34,300 bases of DNA from Bhargavaea ullalensis (lineage in GTDB: Bacteria; Bacillota; Bacilli; Bacillales_A; Planococcaceae): assembly GCF_040545425.1 (NCBI RefSeq), contig NZ_JBEPLW010000026.1, one strand, 5' to 3'. Numbering within the stretch: the stretch's first letter is position 1; every line of letters begins with the position of its first letter. Of this stretch, positions 15,056-22,504 are shown piece by piece. A model generated the notes under the pieces. It searched no databases, was not told the origin of the DNA, and saw only the letters and a list, made by a program, of their open reading frames with translations. The position numbers were made by a program, and so were the translations under genes.

Positions 15056-16252
15056 TCATTTCCCGGTAAACTGCAGAGTCACTTCCGACACTGCATACAC
15101 CGTCAGTCCAAGCAGGATCGGCACAAACCCGAATCCGAACTGGAATGACGCCGCCGCGATCACGAGGACCGCCTGGACAGCCTGTGCCCGGCGGACGGTT
15201 CCGCGCGCGGCGGCGGCTTTGGCGCCGGCGGGCAGCGGATACAGGCGGTCCATCCGGAACTCCGGGGAGCCGGCGAGCGCGTCGCGGAGCTGGTAGGCGC
15301 AGGCGAATGCGAGGGCGGCGCTGAATATCCCCGATGCGACGGGAATCGGGATGAACGCCGCTCCGAGGACGGACAGCACGGTCAGCCGCACCCACAGGTT
15401 GAACAAGTCATCGCTGCGGATGAACGTCCGGGCGGCAAGATACCGCGGCGCGCCTTTCCGGCTGAACGGAATCCGTGCATATACCCAGTCGAGCCAGCCC
15501 CTTCTGCGGACGGCCCCCCGCAGATGCGGGACGTCGGTGAATTGATTGGCGAAGCGGTAGAAGCGGGTCATGCGGCCGTTTTCCAGTTCGATGAAGTGCA
15601 GGAACGGGAACGGCACCCCTTTCATCGAGCGCTGCTTCAGCATGCCGTATACACCCGCCGGGACGAGCAGCAGGACGCCGAGCCACCATTTGCCCCAGAG
15701 GGCGGCCGTGATCGGGGCGGCTGACAGGATAAACCGGATGATCCGGTCCGACCAGACGCCCTCTCCCTGATCCGCCCAGCGATGCGCAAACTCGGTCCGC
15801 ACGTTCCACAGATGAAGCGCGGCAACTCCGATCACGATCGCCAGCAGCGCCAGACCCTTCAGGCCGTACACCGTATTCAAAAGCGGGATGGACACGACGA
15901 ACACCGCGACCGGCAGGAACAGCCCGGATGCGACCGTCCATTTGAGTGCCCCCTGCATATAACCGCCGAGCTGCCTCTCCATCGGCAGGAAGAACACGGC
16001 GTCCGCTTCCTTCAGAAGAGTGACCGGCGGCGCGTAGGCGAGGATCAAACCGAGCAGGATGCCGGCGAGCGGCGCGGCCGGGAAGTCTGCAGGCACTTCC
16101 TTCAGCCAGTTGCTGTAGGCGAAGCCGCCCGCCCCGATGAGAAAGACAAGCACAATCGCAAGATGACCGGTGAAGACGAATTTCATGTAGCGCTGCAGCT
16201 CCTCCATGTAGCGGGTGAAGCGGCTGCGCCACACGTCACGCAGGCTGCCCAT
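15056..16252 (-). CDS. ecsB: ABC transporter permease EcsB
   Basis: A 398-residue membrane subunit partnering EcsA (B. subtilis EcsB is about 408 aa). In B. subtilis, Ecs loss impairs exoprotein secretion, competence and intramembrane proteolysis by RasP. The transported substrate is unsettled. The N-terminus MGSLRDVWRSRFTRYMEELQRYMKFV precedes the first hydrophobic segment, and several others follow, with pairs in the middle and at the C-terminus. ATG at 16252 lies 8 nt after GGAGGAG, inside the end of ecsA, so the genes overlap by 17 bp. B. subtilis ecsC is not present downstream. Confidence 0.93.
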   Translation of the reverse strand: MGSLRDVWRSRFTRYMEELQRYMKFVFTGHLAIVLVFLIGAGGFAYSNWLKEVPADFPAAPLAGILLGLILAYAPPVTLLKEADAVFFLPMERQLGGYMQGALKWTVASGLFLPVAVFVVSIPLLNTVYGLKGLALLAIVIGVAALHLWNVRTEFAHRWADQGEGVWSDRIIRFILSAAPITAALWGKWWLGVLLLVPAGVYGMLKQRSMKGVPFPFLHFIELENGRMTRFYRFANQFTDVPHLRGAVRRRGWLDWVYARIPFSRKGAPRYLAARTFIRSDDLFNLWVRLTVLSVLGAAFIPIPVASGIFSAALAFACAYQLRDALAGSPEFRMDRLYPLPAGAKAAAARGTVRRAQAVQAVLVIAAASFQFGFGFVPILLGLTVYAVSEVTLQFTGK

Positions 16253-16985
16253 CGTCCGGCTCCTCCGCCATCCGGATGTACAGGTCGTCGAGCGACGCGC
16301 CCGGCATCCCAAACTGCTCCCGCAGATCGTCCATCGTCCCCGAAGCCCGCAGCCGGCCCTCATGCAGAAGCAGGATCCGGTCACAGTACTTCTCGGCCGT
16401 CGCGAGAATATGCGTCGACATAAGCACCGACGCCCCTTCCGCCTTCTTCTCGCTCATCTGCTCAAGCAGCGAGCGGATCCCGAGCGGATCGAGGCCGACG
16501 AACGGCTCGTCGATGATGTACAGCGACGGATTCACGAGGAACGCGCACATGATCATCACTTTCTGGCGCATCCCCTTGGAGAAATGCGACGGGAACCAGC
16601 GCAGCCGCTTCTCCATCCGGAATTCCCGAAGAAGAGCCGCGGACCTTGCCTCGAATACGTCGCTCGGCAGACCGTACGCCATCGCCGTCAGCTCCAGATG
16701 CTCCCGGAGCGTCAGCTCATCGTAGAGAACCGGCGTCTCCGGGATATAGGAAAACGCACTCCGGTATTTATCCGGATCCTCATGGAACGACGTGCCGTTG
16801 ATACGCACCGTCCCCTCGATCGGCTCCATGAGGCCGATGATGTGCTTGATCGTCGTACTCTTCCCTGCCCCGTTCAGGCCAATCAGGCCGACAAGCTCGC
16901 CCGGCGCGACCGAAAGAGACAGATCGTGAAGAACCGGCTTGCGCGTATAGCCGCCGGTGATATGATCCACTTCCAATACGTTCAT
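16236..16985 (-). CDS. ecsA: ABC transporter ATP-binding protein EcsA
   Basis: A 249-residue ATPase (B. subtilis about 247). Walker A GLNGAGKST is at residues 36-44. The signature region reads HFSKGMRQKVMIM, Walker B LYIIDEPFVGLDP, and the switch histidine lies in MSTHIL. The IPETPVLYDELTLREHLELTAMAYGL block is essentially the EcsA sequence. ATG at 16985 (MNVLEVDHITGG) has GGGGTG 5 nt upstream; the longer open frame to 17192 is not homologous. It energises EcsB and is divergent from hit, as in B. subtilis. Confidence 0.95.
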   Translation of the reverse strand: MNVLEVDHITGGYTRKPVLHDLSLSVAPGELVGLIGLNGAGKSTTIKHIIGLMEPIEGTVRINGTSFHEDPDKYRSAFSYIPETPVLYDELTLREHLELTAMAYGLPSDVFEARSAALLREFRMEKRLRWFPSHFSKGMRQKVMIMCAFLVNPSLYIIDEPFVGLDPLGIRSLLEQMSEKKAEGASVLMSTHILATAEKYCDRILLLHEGRLRASGTMDDLREQFGMPGASLDDLYIRMAEEPDDGQPA

Positions 16986-17110
16986 GTTCACACCCCATTC
17001 TTCCCTCCATTTTAACAAATCGGACCCCATTTTGCCCGCACTGCCTGTCCTCCGTTTTCTGAATATATGATAGACTGAATGAAGGATATGAAAAAAGGAG
17101 CTGTTGACCG

Positions 17111-17539
17111 ATGACTGAATGTATTTTCTGCAAGATTGCCGACGGCACGATCCCGTCCGCGAAGGTGTATGAAGACGAGAACGTCCTGGCATTCATGGAC
17201 ATCATGCCGACGACGAAGGGGCATGTCCTTCTCATCCCGAAGGTTCACCGCGAGAATATTTATGAGTTCAGCGAGGAAGAGGCGGCGAACCTGTTCGCGG
17301 TCGCGCCGAAAATCGCAAACGCACTCAAGGCGGAGTTTGAACCGGCCGGCATGAACCTTCTGAACAACACAGGGTCGGCGGCAAGCCAGAGCGTCTACCA
17401 CTTCCACCTTCACTTCATCCCCCGCTATGACCGCCAGACGGACGGCTTCGGGCTCAAGTGGGAAACGAAGGAACAAGAGTATCCCCAGGAGCGCCTGCAG
17501 GAAATCGCCGGAGACATCGCGGCACGTCTTGAGAAGTAA
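17111..17539 (+). CDS. hit: HIT-family nucleotide-binding protein
   Basis: A 142-residue histidine-triad protein; the family hydrolyses nucleoside phosphoramidates and related nucleotidyl bonds in the cytoplasm. CIFCKI with a C-x2-C pair (Cys4, Cys7) opens the protein. The triad H97-x-H99-x-H101 is in SVYHFHLHFIPR, with N-terminal GHVLLIPKVH. It corresponds to B. subtilis hit (yhaE). AAAAAAGGAG precedes the ATG by 9-10 nt. It is divergent from ecsA. No clear terminator separates it from trpP 112 bp downstream, so read-through is possible. Confidence 0.94.
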   Translation: MTECIFCKIADGTIPSAKVYEDENVLAFMDIMPTTKGHVLLIPKVHRENIYEFSEEEAANLFAVAPKIANALKAEFEPAGMNLLNNTGSAASQSVYHFHLHFIPRYDRQTDGFGLKWETKEQEYPQERLQEIAGDIAARLEK

Positions 17540-17626
17540 CGCTTGAAACTATCTGAAAAAAGCGGTAGAATCGGACTACGCAACCCGCCTGTGGCCAAGA
17601 GGGCATGCAGGGGGCGGCAAAAAAAT

Positions 17627-17649
17627 GAGATCAGTTGAGGAGAGATGAG
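17627..17649 (+). promoter_or_regulatory. Possible TRAP-type NAG-triplet site over the trpP ribosome site
   Basis: NAG triplets begin at 17627, 17632, 17637, 17642 and 17647, each separated by exactly two bases. The last ends 2 nt before the trpP ATG, and the run covers its Shine-Dalgarno. B. subtilis TRAP represses translation of trpP by binding NAG triplets spaced 2-3 nt at this place. Five triplets is fewer than the usual 9-11, so the call is tentative. Confidence 0.4.
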
Positions 17650-17651
17650 CA

Positions 17652-18176
17652 ATGAAAACAAAAAATCTCGTATTGATGGCGCTGTTGATCGGCATCGGCA
17701 CGGCCCTGTACATGGTGATCCCCGGATTCAGCGGGGGCATGAAGCCCGACTTCATGCTGACGATGATGTTCATCGGGATCCTGCTGTTCCGCGATGTAAA
17801 GAGCGTGTTCGTCTTATCGCTCGCGACGGGCGTGCTGTCCGGCCTGTTCACGACGTTCCCGGGCGGATTCATCCCGAACCTCGTCGACAAGACGGTCACC
17901 GGCTTCGTGTTTTTCGCAGCAGTCCTGGCACTCGGCAAGCTCGCCGGCAGACTTCCTGCAGCAACAGTCCTGGCCGCACTCGGCACTTTGCTTTCCGGGA
18001 CGGTCTTCCTGTCGGTCGCGATCTTCGCGCTCGGTGCGGACTTCCCGTTCAGCGTCCTGTTCGTAACGGTCGTGCTGCCGGCCATCGTGATGAACGGCGT
18101 CGCCTTCTTCATCATCTATCCGATTGTCCAGCAGCTTGCGAAGCGCTCTTCTTTCGAAGTCGCGCCATCACACTAA
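17652..18176 (+). CDS. trpP: Tryptophan transporter TrpP
   Basis: A 174-residue integral membrane protein matching B. subtilis TrpP (YhaG), the probable tryptophan importer. Typical stretches are GMKPDFMLTMMFI, a conserved FPGGFIPNLVDK between the second and third membrane segments, and a C-terminal hydrophobic segment VVLPAIVMNGVAFFIIYPIV. Five to six membrane segments are visible. ATG 17652 has GAGGAGAG about 8 nt upstream. B. subtilis serC, which lies between hit and trpP there, is missing. Translation may be under tryptophan control through the NAG triplets just upstream. Confidence 0.92.
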   Translation: MKTKNLVLMALLIGIGTALYMVIPGFSGGMKPDFMLTMMFIGILLFRDVKSVFVLSLATGVLSGLFTTFPGGFIPNLVDKTVTGFVFFAAVLALGKLAGRLPAATVLAALGTLLSGTVFLSVAIFALGADFPFSVLFVTVVLPAIVMNGVAFFIIYPIVQQLAKRSSFEVAPSH

Positions 18177-18191
18177 AACCAACCATTCTTC

Positions 18192-18218
18192 CCCCGGCCG
18201 CCCTTGGCCGGGGTTTTT
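18192..18218 (+). terminator. Terminator of trpP
   Basis: Perfect 8-bp arms CCCCGGCC / GGCCGGGG (18192-18199, 18206-18213), then TTTTT. Confidence 0.93.
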
Positions 18219-18310
18219 GTATGTTTCCGTTGCCTGTCCGGATTTGGCCATGTTTTAATAAGAACAGGGTAAGGAATACTTAATAGTAGCAAAGAAGGGA
18301 GAGTGCCCTC

Positions 18311-18679
18311 ATGAAAGCATCATCATTCTTTCTCGGACTCGCAGTCGGCGCGGTCGGCAGCGCAGCGGCTGTTTTATTCTCCGCGCCCCAATCGGGCAAG
18401 GATCTCCGCCTGTCGGTGAAAAGCACGTCCGACGACATGAAGCACAAAATGGATGACGTCAAAGAAAAAGCGAAAGAACTGAAGGATTCCGTCAAGCATC
18501 TCGCGGACGAAGCGAAAGCCCGCCTGCCGGAGATGAAAGACGAACTGATGGATTCAATCGATGAATGGAACCGCGGAACCGAAACGAACCGGGACCGCAT
18601 CCAGAAGCGGATCGAGCAAATCCAGACGTCCATCGCGGAGCTGGAATCTGCGGTTGCAGAGACCACCAAGAAAAAATAA
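18311..18679 (+). CDS. yhaH: YtxH-domain protein (YhaH-like)
   Basis: A 122-residue protein: an N-terminal glycine/alanine-rich membrane segment (FFLGLAVGAVGSAAAVLFSAP, residues 6-26) with PQSGKDLR right after it, the YtxH signature. The rest is a long charged helix or coiled coil (about 35-118). This group includes general-stress-associated small membrane proteins of Bacillus. The gene sits between trpP and scoC, as yhaH does in B. subtilis. GAAGGGAGAG precedes the ATG. No clear sigma-B promoter was seen. Function unknown. Confidence 0.87.
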   Translation: MKASSFFLGLAVGAVGSAAAVLFSAPQSGKDLRLSVKSTSDDMKHKMDDVKEKAKELKDSVKHLADEAKARLPEMKDELMDSIDEWNRGTETNRDRIQKRIEQIQTSIAELESAVAETTKKK

Positions 18680-18680
18680 A

Positions 18681-18715
18681 AAAACCGTCCCCCAAAATTA
18701 CACGGGGACGGTTTT
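18681..18715 (+). terminator. Terminator of yhaH
   Basis: Perfect 12-bp arms at 18681-18692 and 18704-18715, ending in TTTTATT. It begins 1 bp after the stop codon. Confidence 0.92.
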
Positions 18716-18868
18716 ATTCTGTTTCAGGCATCTTTGTCATCCTTTTAAACGAACAAATTCTGTTTTAGAAAAATGTTGACGGAAATATGAAAACTGACCT
18801 TCTTTCTTTCAAGCTTTATTGATATAATAACTATAAACTATCCGAACATTGAGAAAGAAGGTGAGGAA

Positions 18869-19462
18869 TTGGCAGAACAACCTTACACCCCGAAAGAAGC
18901 CATGATCTACAGCCAGCGGATCGCCCAGCTGTCGAAAGCCCTCTGGAAGTCCGTGGAGAAAGACTGGCAGCAATGGATCAAGCCGTTCGGCCTCAACATC
19001 AATGAACACCATATCCTTTGGATCGCCTGCCATCTGGAAGGAGCGACGATTTCCGAAGTGGCGAAATTCGGCGTGATGCACGTATCGACCGCTTTCAACT
19101 TTTCAAAGAAACTGGAAGAGCGCGGCTACCTGTCCTTCTCCAAGCGGGAGGACGATAAACGCAGTACATACGTGGAAGTGACGCCCGAAGGTGAAGCGCT
19201 GCTCCTTCAGATCAATGAGCATTATTATGATTCCCGGCATACCTTTTTGGAAGGATCGCTTCCACTCAAAAAGTTATACGGCCGTTTCCCTGAATTCATC
19301 GAACTGATGGCGGTGATCCGCAATATTTACGGTGAAGATTTTATGGAAATTTTTGAAAAAGGATTCAAAAACATGGAGGGGATGTTCGAGGAAACAGACG
19401 GGAAACTTACTCCAAAACGCCCTCCGGCAACCGAAGACGGCGAGACTGAAGAAGTCTTATAA
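18869..19462 (+). CDS. scoC: MarR-family repressor ScoC (Hpr)
   Basis: A 197-residue transition-state regulator that in B. subtilis represses extracellular protease, peptide transport and sporulation genes. The block KALWKSVEKDWQQWIKPFGLNINEHHILWIA (about 24-54) and the winged helix-turn-helix ISEVAKFGVMHVSTAFNFSKKLEERGYLSFSKREDDKR (about 61-98) are nearly the same as B. subtilis Hpr. The C-terminal IRNIYGxDFMEIFE is also kept. Translation starts at TTG 18869 after AAGGTGAGG. A TATAAT is present at 18825-18830, without a good -35. It lies beside prsA and near ecsAB, all connected to exoprotein output. Confidence 0.96.
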   Translation: MAEQPYTPKEAMIYSQRIAQLSKALWKSVEKDWQQWIKPFGLNINEHHILWIACHLEGATISEVAKFGVMHVSTAFNFSKKLEERGYLSFSKREDDKRSTYVEVTPEGEALLLQINEHYYDSRHTFLEGSLPLKKLYGRFPEFIELMAVIRNIYGEDFMEIFEKGFKNMEGMFEETDGKLTPKRPPATEDGETEEVL

Positions 19463-19559
19463 TTTTTTTGCGTTTTATGGTTGATTTTTTTCCAAAATCG
19501 CAGTACTGTATGTATCGTCCTAAACGGCCTCAGCGGCCCCTGCAAAGGAGATGCAACGG

Positions 19560-20102
19560 ATGCACTGCTGGAAAACCATCAATGTGAAAAAGCACTACGG
19601 ACTGAGCCGGCTCTTTCTCTTCTCGTCGATTCTCATGGTGGCGGTATTCATCATTTCATACATCAGCTTCAACCTCGTCAACGACGGCGACATGACCGAC
19701 TCTCTGTTTCCTTTGTTCCTGTTGATGGTCGTTCTGTTGTATCCTGTGCATAAAGCCATCCATTACGCGGTTCTCTGGCGATACCGCGCACGCATCACCC
19801 TGTCGATGAACAGGGACTGGCCGATTTTCCCGGTCATCCAGCTGCGCGTCCGGGAGCCGATTCCAAAACACCGGTTCGCCGTCTCTCTGATTATGCCGTT
19901 TCTGACGTTGAACCCGCTGTTCATCGTGTGCGGCGCCCTGTTTCCTGCGTTCACCCATTATTTCGCCATCCTGCTCGCCTATCACTGCGGGATGTGCCTG
20001 ATCGACTTGATCTACGTGAAGAACCTCTCGCGCTCCCCGAAAGCATGCTTTATCGAGGAGACGGACGGCGGCTATGAAATTCTCGTCCCGTTCGCAGATT
20101 GA
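19560..20102 (+). CDS. DUF3267-like membrane protein
   Basis: A 180-residue protein from ATG 19560 (AAAGGAG 9 nt upstream; an earlier ATG at 19551 directly abuts the ribosome site). Four hydrophobic stretches lie at about 18-38, 50-63, 106-128 and 130-150. HKAIHYAVLW at 64-73 sits where DUF3267 zincin-like proteins carry HExxH; here the glutamate is lysine. The family assignment rests on this arrangement and on position between scoC and prsA, and is tentative. If it is a metalloprotease relative, it probably lacks peptidase activity. Confidence 0.65.
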   Translation: MHCWKTINVKKHYGLSRLFLFSSILMVAVFIISYISFNLVNDGDMTDSLFPLFLLMVVLLYPVHKAIHYAVLWRYRARITLSMNRDWPIFPVIQLRVREPIPKHRFAVSLIMPFLTLNPLFIVCGALFPAFTHYFAILLAYHCGMCLIDLIYVKNLSRSPKACFIEETDGGYEILVPFAD

Positions 20103-20163
20103 GGTTTTCATTTGAACGCCCTTCTGTTATGCTTAGACAATAGTCAGAAGGGGGGAAACCGGG

Positions 20164-20352
20164 ATGATCATTCTTGTCACAATCCTGTTTTCGATCTTTT
20201 ACTTGTTCCAGATCAATAAGATGACCTACGCTCTTTGCGAGTCCAGGGAGATTCCGGAGGAAAAGCAGCCGAAGATCTACCGGACCGTTAATATTCTGAT
20301 CACGATCCTCATCGTCTCGTTCTTCGTGGAGATCCTGACTGCCGTAACGTAA
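20164..20352 (+). CDS. Small two-span membrane protein, unknown
   Basis: A 62-residue protein with AGAAGGGGGG about 8 nt before its ATG. It has an N-terminal membrane segment (ILVTILFSIFYLFQI), a short charged loop RREIPEEK-like around residues 27-38, and a second segment (VNILITILIVSFFVEIL). It follows the DUF3267-like gene on the same strand by 61 bp and ends before a strong terminator, so it may share that transcript. Family not recognised. Confidence 0.7.
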   Translation: MIILVTILFSIFYLFQINKMTYALCESREIPEEKQPKIYRTVNILITILIVSFFVEILTAVT

Positions 20353-20412
20353 GGATGACTTGGTTCAATGAAGGACGCACTGCCGTTCTTCAAGTTCCCG
20401 ATACGAAAAAAC

Positions 20413-20450
20413 AAACGTCCATCCGCCCCTTTCCGGGCGGATGGACGTTT
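20413..20450 (+). terminator. Strong terminator after the small membrane protein
   Basis: Perfect 16-bp arms at 20413-20428 and 20435-20450 with a 6-nt loop, followed by TTG. An A-run on the left makes it usable from both sides. Confidence 0.9.
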
Positions 20451-20509
20451 TTGATGGCCGGACTGGCTGCCGCCGGCTGGCATCAGTGACGGCTCATCAT
20501 TGGTTCTGA

Positions 20510-20602
20510 TCAGTATACGTAGGCTGCACCGACGATGATCAGCAGGATGAAAAGGACGACGATCAGGGCGAAGCCGCCGCCGTAGTTGTACCCTCCGCTC
20601 AT
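20510..20602 (-). CDS. YjcZ-family sporulation-type micropeptide
   Basis: A 30-residue peptide: a glycine/tyrosine head (MSGGYNYGGGFAL) and one membrane segment (IVVLFILLIIVGAAYVY). This is the pattern of YjcZ-type small sporulation proteins of Bacillales. A full-consensus ribosome site, GAGGAGGTGATC, lies directly upstream of the ATG at 20602. It is transcribed away from prsA, with the two starts only about 140 bp apart. The exact role is unknown; the family is linked to spores by annotation. Confidence 0.85.
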   Translation of the reverse strand: MSGGYNYGGGFALIVVLFILLIIVGAAYVY

Positions 20603-20674
20603 GTGATCACCTCCTCTCTCCCGATATCGTATGCACGGGGAGGCCGGGGGTCGTGGGCGCAGGGGGGAACCTTT

Positions 20675-20703
20675 TTGTAGAATTAACGTTTATATGGTAT
20701 ATT
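20675..20703 (+). promoter_or_regulatory. Sigma-A promoter of prsA
   Basis: TTGTAG (20675-20680), 17-bp spacer, TATATT (20698-20703). The prsA ATG is 37 bp downstream. Confidence 0.75.
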
Positions 20704-20739
20704 AAATCCTGTTGTACACCACAGTTAGGGGAGAAGAGA

Positions 20740-21624
20740 ATGAAGAAATCAATCTGGGCTGCCACGATCGCAGCTTCCGTCCTCGCGCTTTCCGCCTGCA
20801 GCAACAACGCCGGCGAAGAAACGATCGTCACATCGAAGGCCGGGGACATTACGCAGCATGAGTTTTATAACGAAATGAAGAGCTCCGTGGGCGAACAGGC
20901 ACTCAGCCTGATGGTCATTCAAAAAGTCCTTGAAGATAAGTATGATGTCGACAAGAAAGAAATCGATAAAGAATTCAAGAAGTCCAAGGAAGAAATGGGC
21001 GACAGCTTCAATGCTTTCCTTGCGCAGAACGGATATAACGAAGACAGCTACAAAGACATGATGTACTTGAACAAGCTTCAGCAAGCGGCCCTCACGGACG
21101 GCGTCAAAGTATCCGATGAAGAAATCGATACGTATACCGACCGCGCCAAAACGGAAATCCATGCTCAGCACGTGCTCGTGGATGACGAAAAGACCGCTCA
21201 AGAAGTGAAGAAGAAACTCGAAGACGGCGCAGATTTCGCGGAAGTGGCGAAAGAGTACTCCACTGAAGAAGCCGCCCAGCAATCCGGCGGAGACCTCGGC
21301 TGGTTCGGTCCGGACAAGATGGTCAAGGAATTCACCGATGCCGCTTATTCGCTCGAACCGAAAAAGATCAGTGACCCGGTCAAGTCTGATTTCGGCTACC
21401 ACATCATTCAAGTCCTCGAAAAGCGCGACGCCGAAGAAAATCCGGCGGAAGGTAAGGACCGCGACCAGATCAAGGAAGAGCTGATGATGAAGAAAGCCAA
21501 TCCTGACGAGCTCATGGACAAAATTTCCCAGCTCCTCATCGACGCGGACGTGAAGATCAAGGACGACGACCTCAAAGACGCCCTCGACCAATTCTACGGT
21601 CCGGCGAAAGAGTCGAAGAAATAA
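20740..21624 (+). CDS. prsA: Foldase lipoprotein PrsA
   Basis: A 294-residue extracytoplasmic peptidyl-prolyl isomerase lipoprotein that helps secreted proteins fold after Sec export. The signal peptide MKKSIWAATIAASVLALSAC has a lipobox LSAC with lipid-anchored Cys20. It is followed by an N-terminal chaperone domain and a parvulin (PpiC) domain at about 139-230: HAQHVLVDDEKTA, GGDLGWFGPDKM and DFGYHIIQVLEKR. A second helical part ends the protein. ATG 20740 follows AGGGGAGAAG; in-frame codons upstream to 20653 are untranslated promoter sequence. It is similar in length to B. subtilis PrsA (about 292). Confidence 0.97.
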   Translation: MKKSIWAATIAASVLALSACSNNAGEETIVTSKAGDITQHEFYNEMKSSVGEQALSLMVIQKVLEDKYDVDKKEIDKEFKKSKEEMGDSFNAFLAQNGYNEDSYKDMMYLNKLQQAALTDGVKVSDEEIDTYTDRAKTEIHAQHVLVDDEKTAQEVKKKLEDGADFAEVAKEYSTEEAAQQSGGDLGWFGPDKMVKEFTDAAYSLEPKKISDPVKSDFGYHIIQVLEKRDAEENPAEGKDRDQIKEELMMKKANPDELMDKISQLLIDADVKIKDDDLKDALDQFYGPAKESKK

Positions 21625-21631
21625 TCATCCC

Positions 21632-21662
21632 ATCGGCACCCTTTCCGGGTGCCGATTTTTTT
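21632..21662 (+). terminator. Terminator of prsA
   Basis: Perfect 10-bp arms at 21632-21641 and 21647-21656, then TTTTTTT. Confidence 0.95.
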
Positions 21663-21681
21663 GTGCGGTTCTTCTTCGGAC

Positions 21682-22411
21682 GAGTCGGACACATCAGGCA
21701 CTGAGCCGGACGGATCACCCCTTGAACCGGGCGCATCCGGGCTTGAGTCGGACAGGTTATTTGTTCCAGGGACGAGTCGGACGCATCAGGCGCTGAGCCG
21801 GACGGATCACCCCTTGAACCGGACGCATCCGGGCTTGAGTCGGACAGGTTATTTGTTCCAGGGACGAGTCGGACGCATCAGGCGCTGAACCGGACGGATC
21901 ACTCCTTGAACCGGACGCATCCGGGCTTGAGTCGGACAGGTTATTTATTCCGGGGACGAGTGGGACACATCAGGCACTGAGCCGGACGGATCACCCCTTG
22001 AACCGGACGCATCCGGGCTTGAGTCGGACAGGTTATTTATTCCGGGGACGAGTCGGACACATCAGGCGCTGAGCCGGACGGATCACCCCTTGAACCGGAC
22101 GCATCCGGGTTTGAGTCGGACAGGTTATTTGTTCCAGGGGCGAGTCGGACGCATCAGGCGCTGAGCCGGACGGATTACCCCTTGAACCGGACGCATCCGG
22201 GCTTGAGTCGGACAGGTTATTTATTCCGGGGACGAGTCGGACGCATCAGGCGCTGAGCCGGACGGATCACCCCTTGAACCGGACGCATCCGGGCTTGAGT
22301 CGGACAGGTTATTTATTCCGGGGACGAGTGGGACACATCAGGCACTGAGCCGGACGGATCACTCCTTGAACCGGACGCATCCGGGCTTGAGTCGGACAGG
22401 TTATTTATTCC
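21682..22411. repeat. Intergenic tandem repeat array 3 (92-bp higher-order unit, 8 copies)
   Basis: Copies begin at 21682, 21774, 21866, 21958, 22050, 22142, 22234 and 22326, always exactly 92 bp apart; the last stops at about 22411. Each 92-mer is made of four sub-units of 21, 21, 21 and 29 bp, each opening with GARYCGGAC or a one-base variant (32 cores in all). Copies differ by only a few bases. The array fills the 880-bp gap between prsA and yhaM, between the two genes' terminators. Confidence 0.97.
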
Positions 22412-22448
22412 ATCCCTCTATATCGTGCAGATGTACCGACCTCCTCAT

Positions 22449-22495
22449 AAAAACAGACCGGGAAGAGCCCCGCGAGGCTTTTCCTGGTCTGTTTT
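22449..22495 (-). terminator. Terminator of yhaONM
   Basis: Hairpin of about 20 bp with small bulges (outer arms 22450-22459 and 22486-22495). T-run on the minus side from the A-run at 22449-22453. It lies 10 bp past the yhaM stop. Confidence 0.88.
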
Positions 22496-22504
22496 CCAAT
22501 AGCT

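Noticed and set aside
17585..17620. Hairpin in the hit-trpP gap as a terminator or T-box
   Set aside because: The stem is imperfect and followed by an A-run rather than Ts. No T-box AGGGTGGNACCGCG motif is present.
18245..18285. Sigma-B promoter for yhaH
   Set aside because: GTTTTA and GGGTAA are present, but the spacing is only 9 bp, too short for a sigma-B promoter.
21649..21888. 79-residue SRTD/NRTH-rich frame inside array 3
   Set aside because: The 92-bp unit is not a multiple of three, so the frame changes at each copy. It begins inside the prsA terminator.
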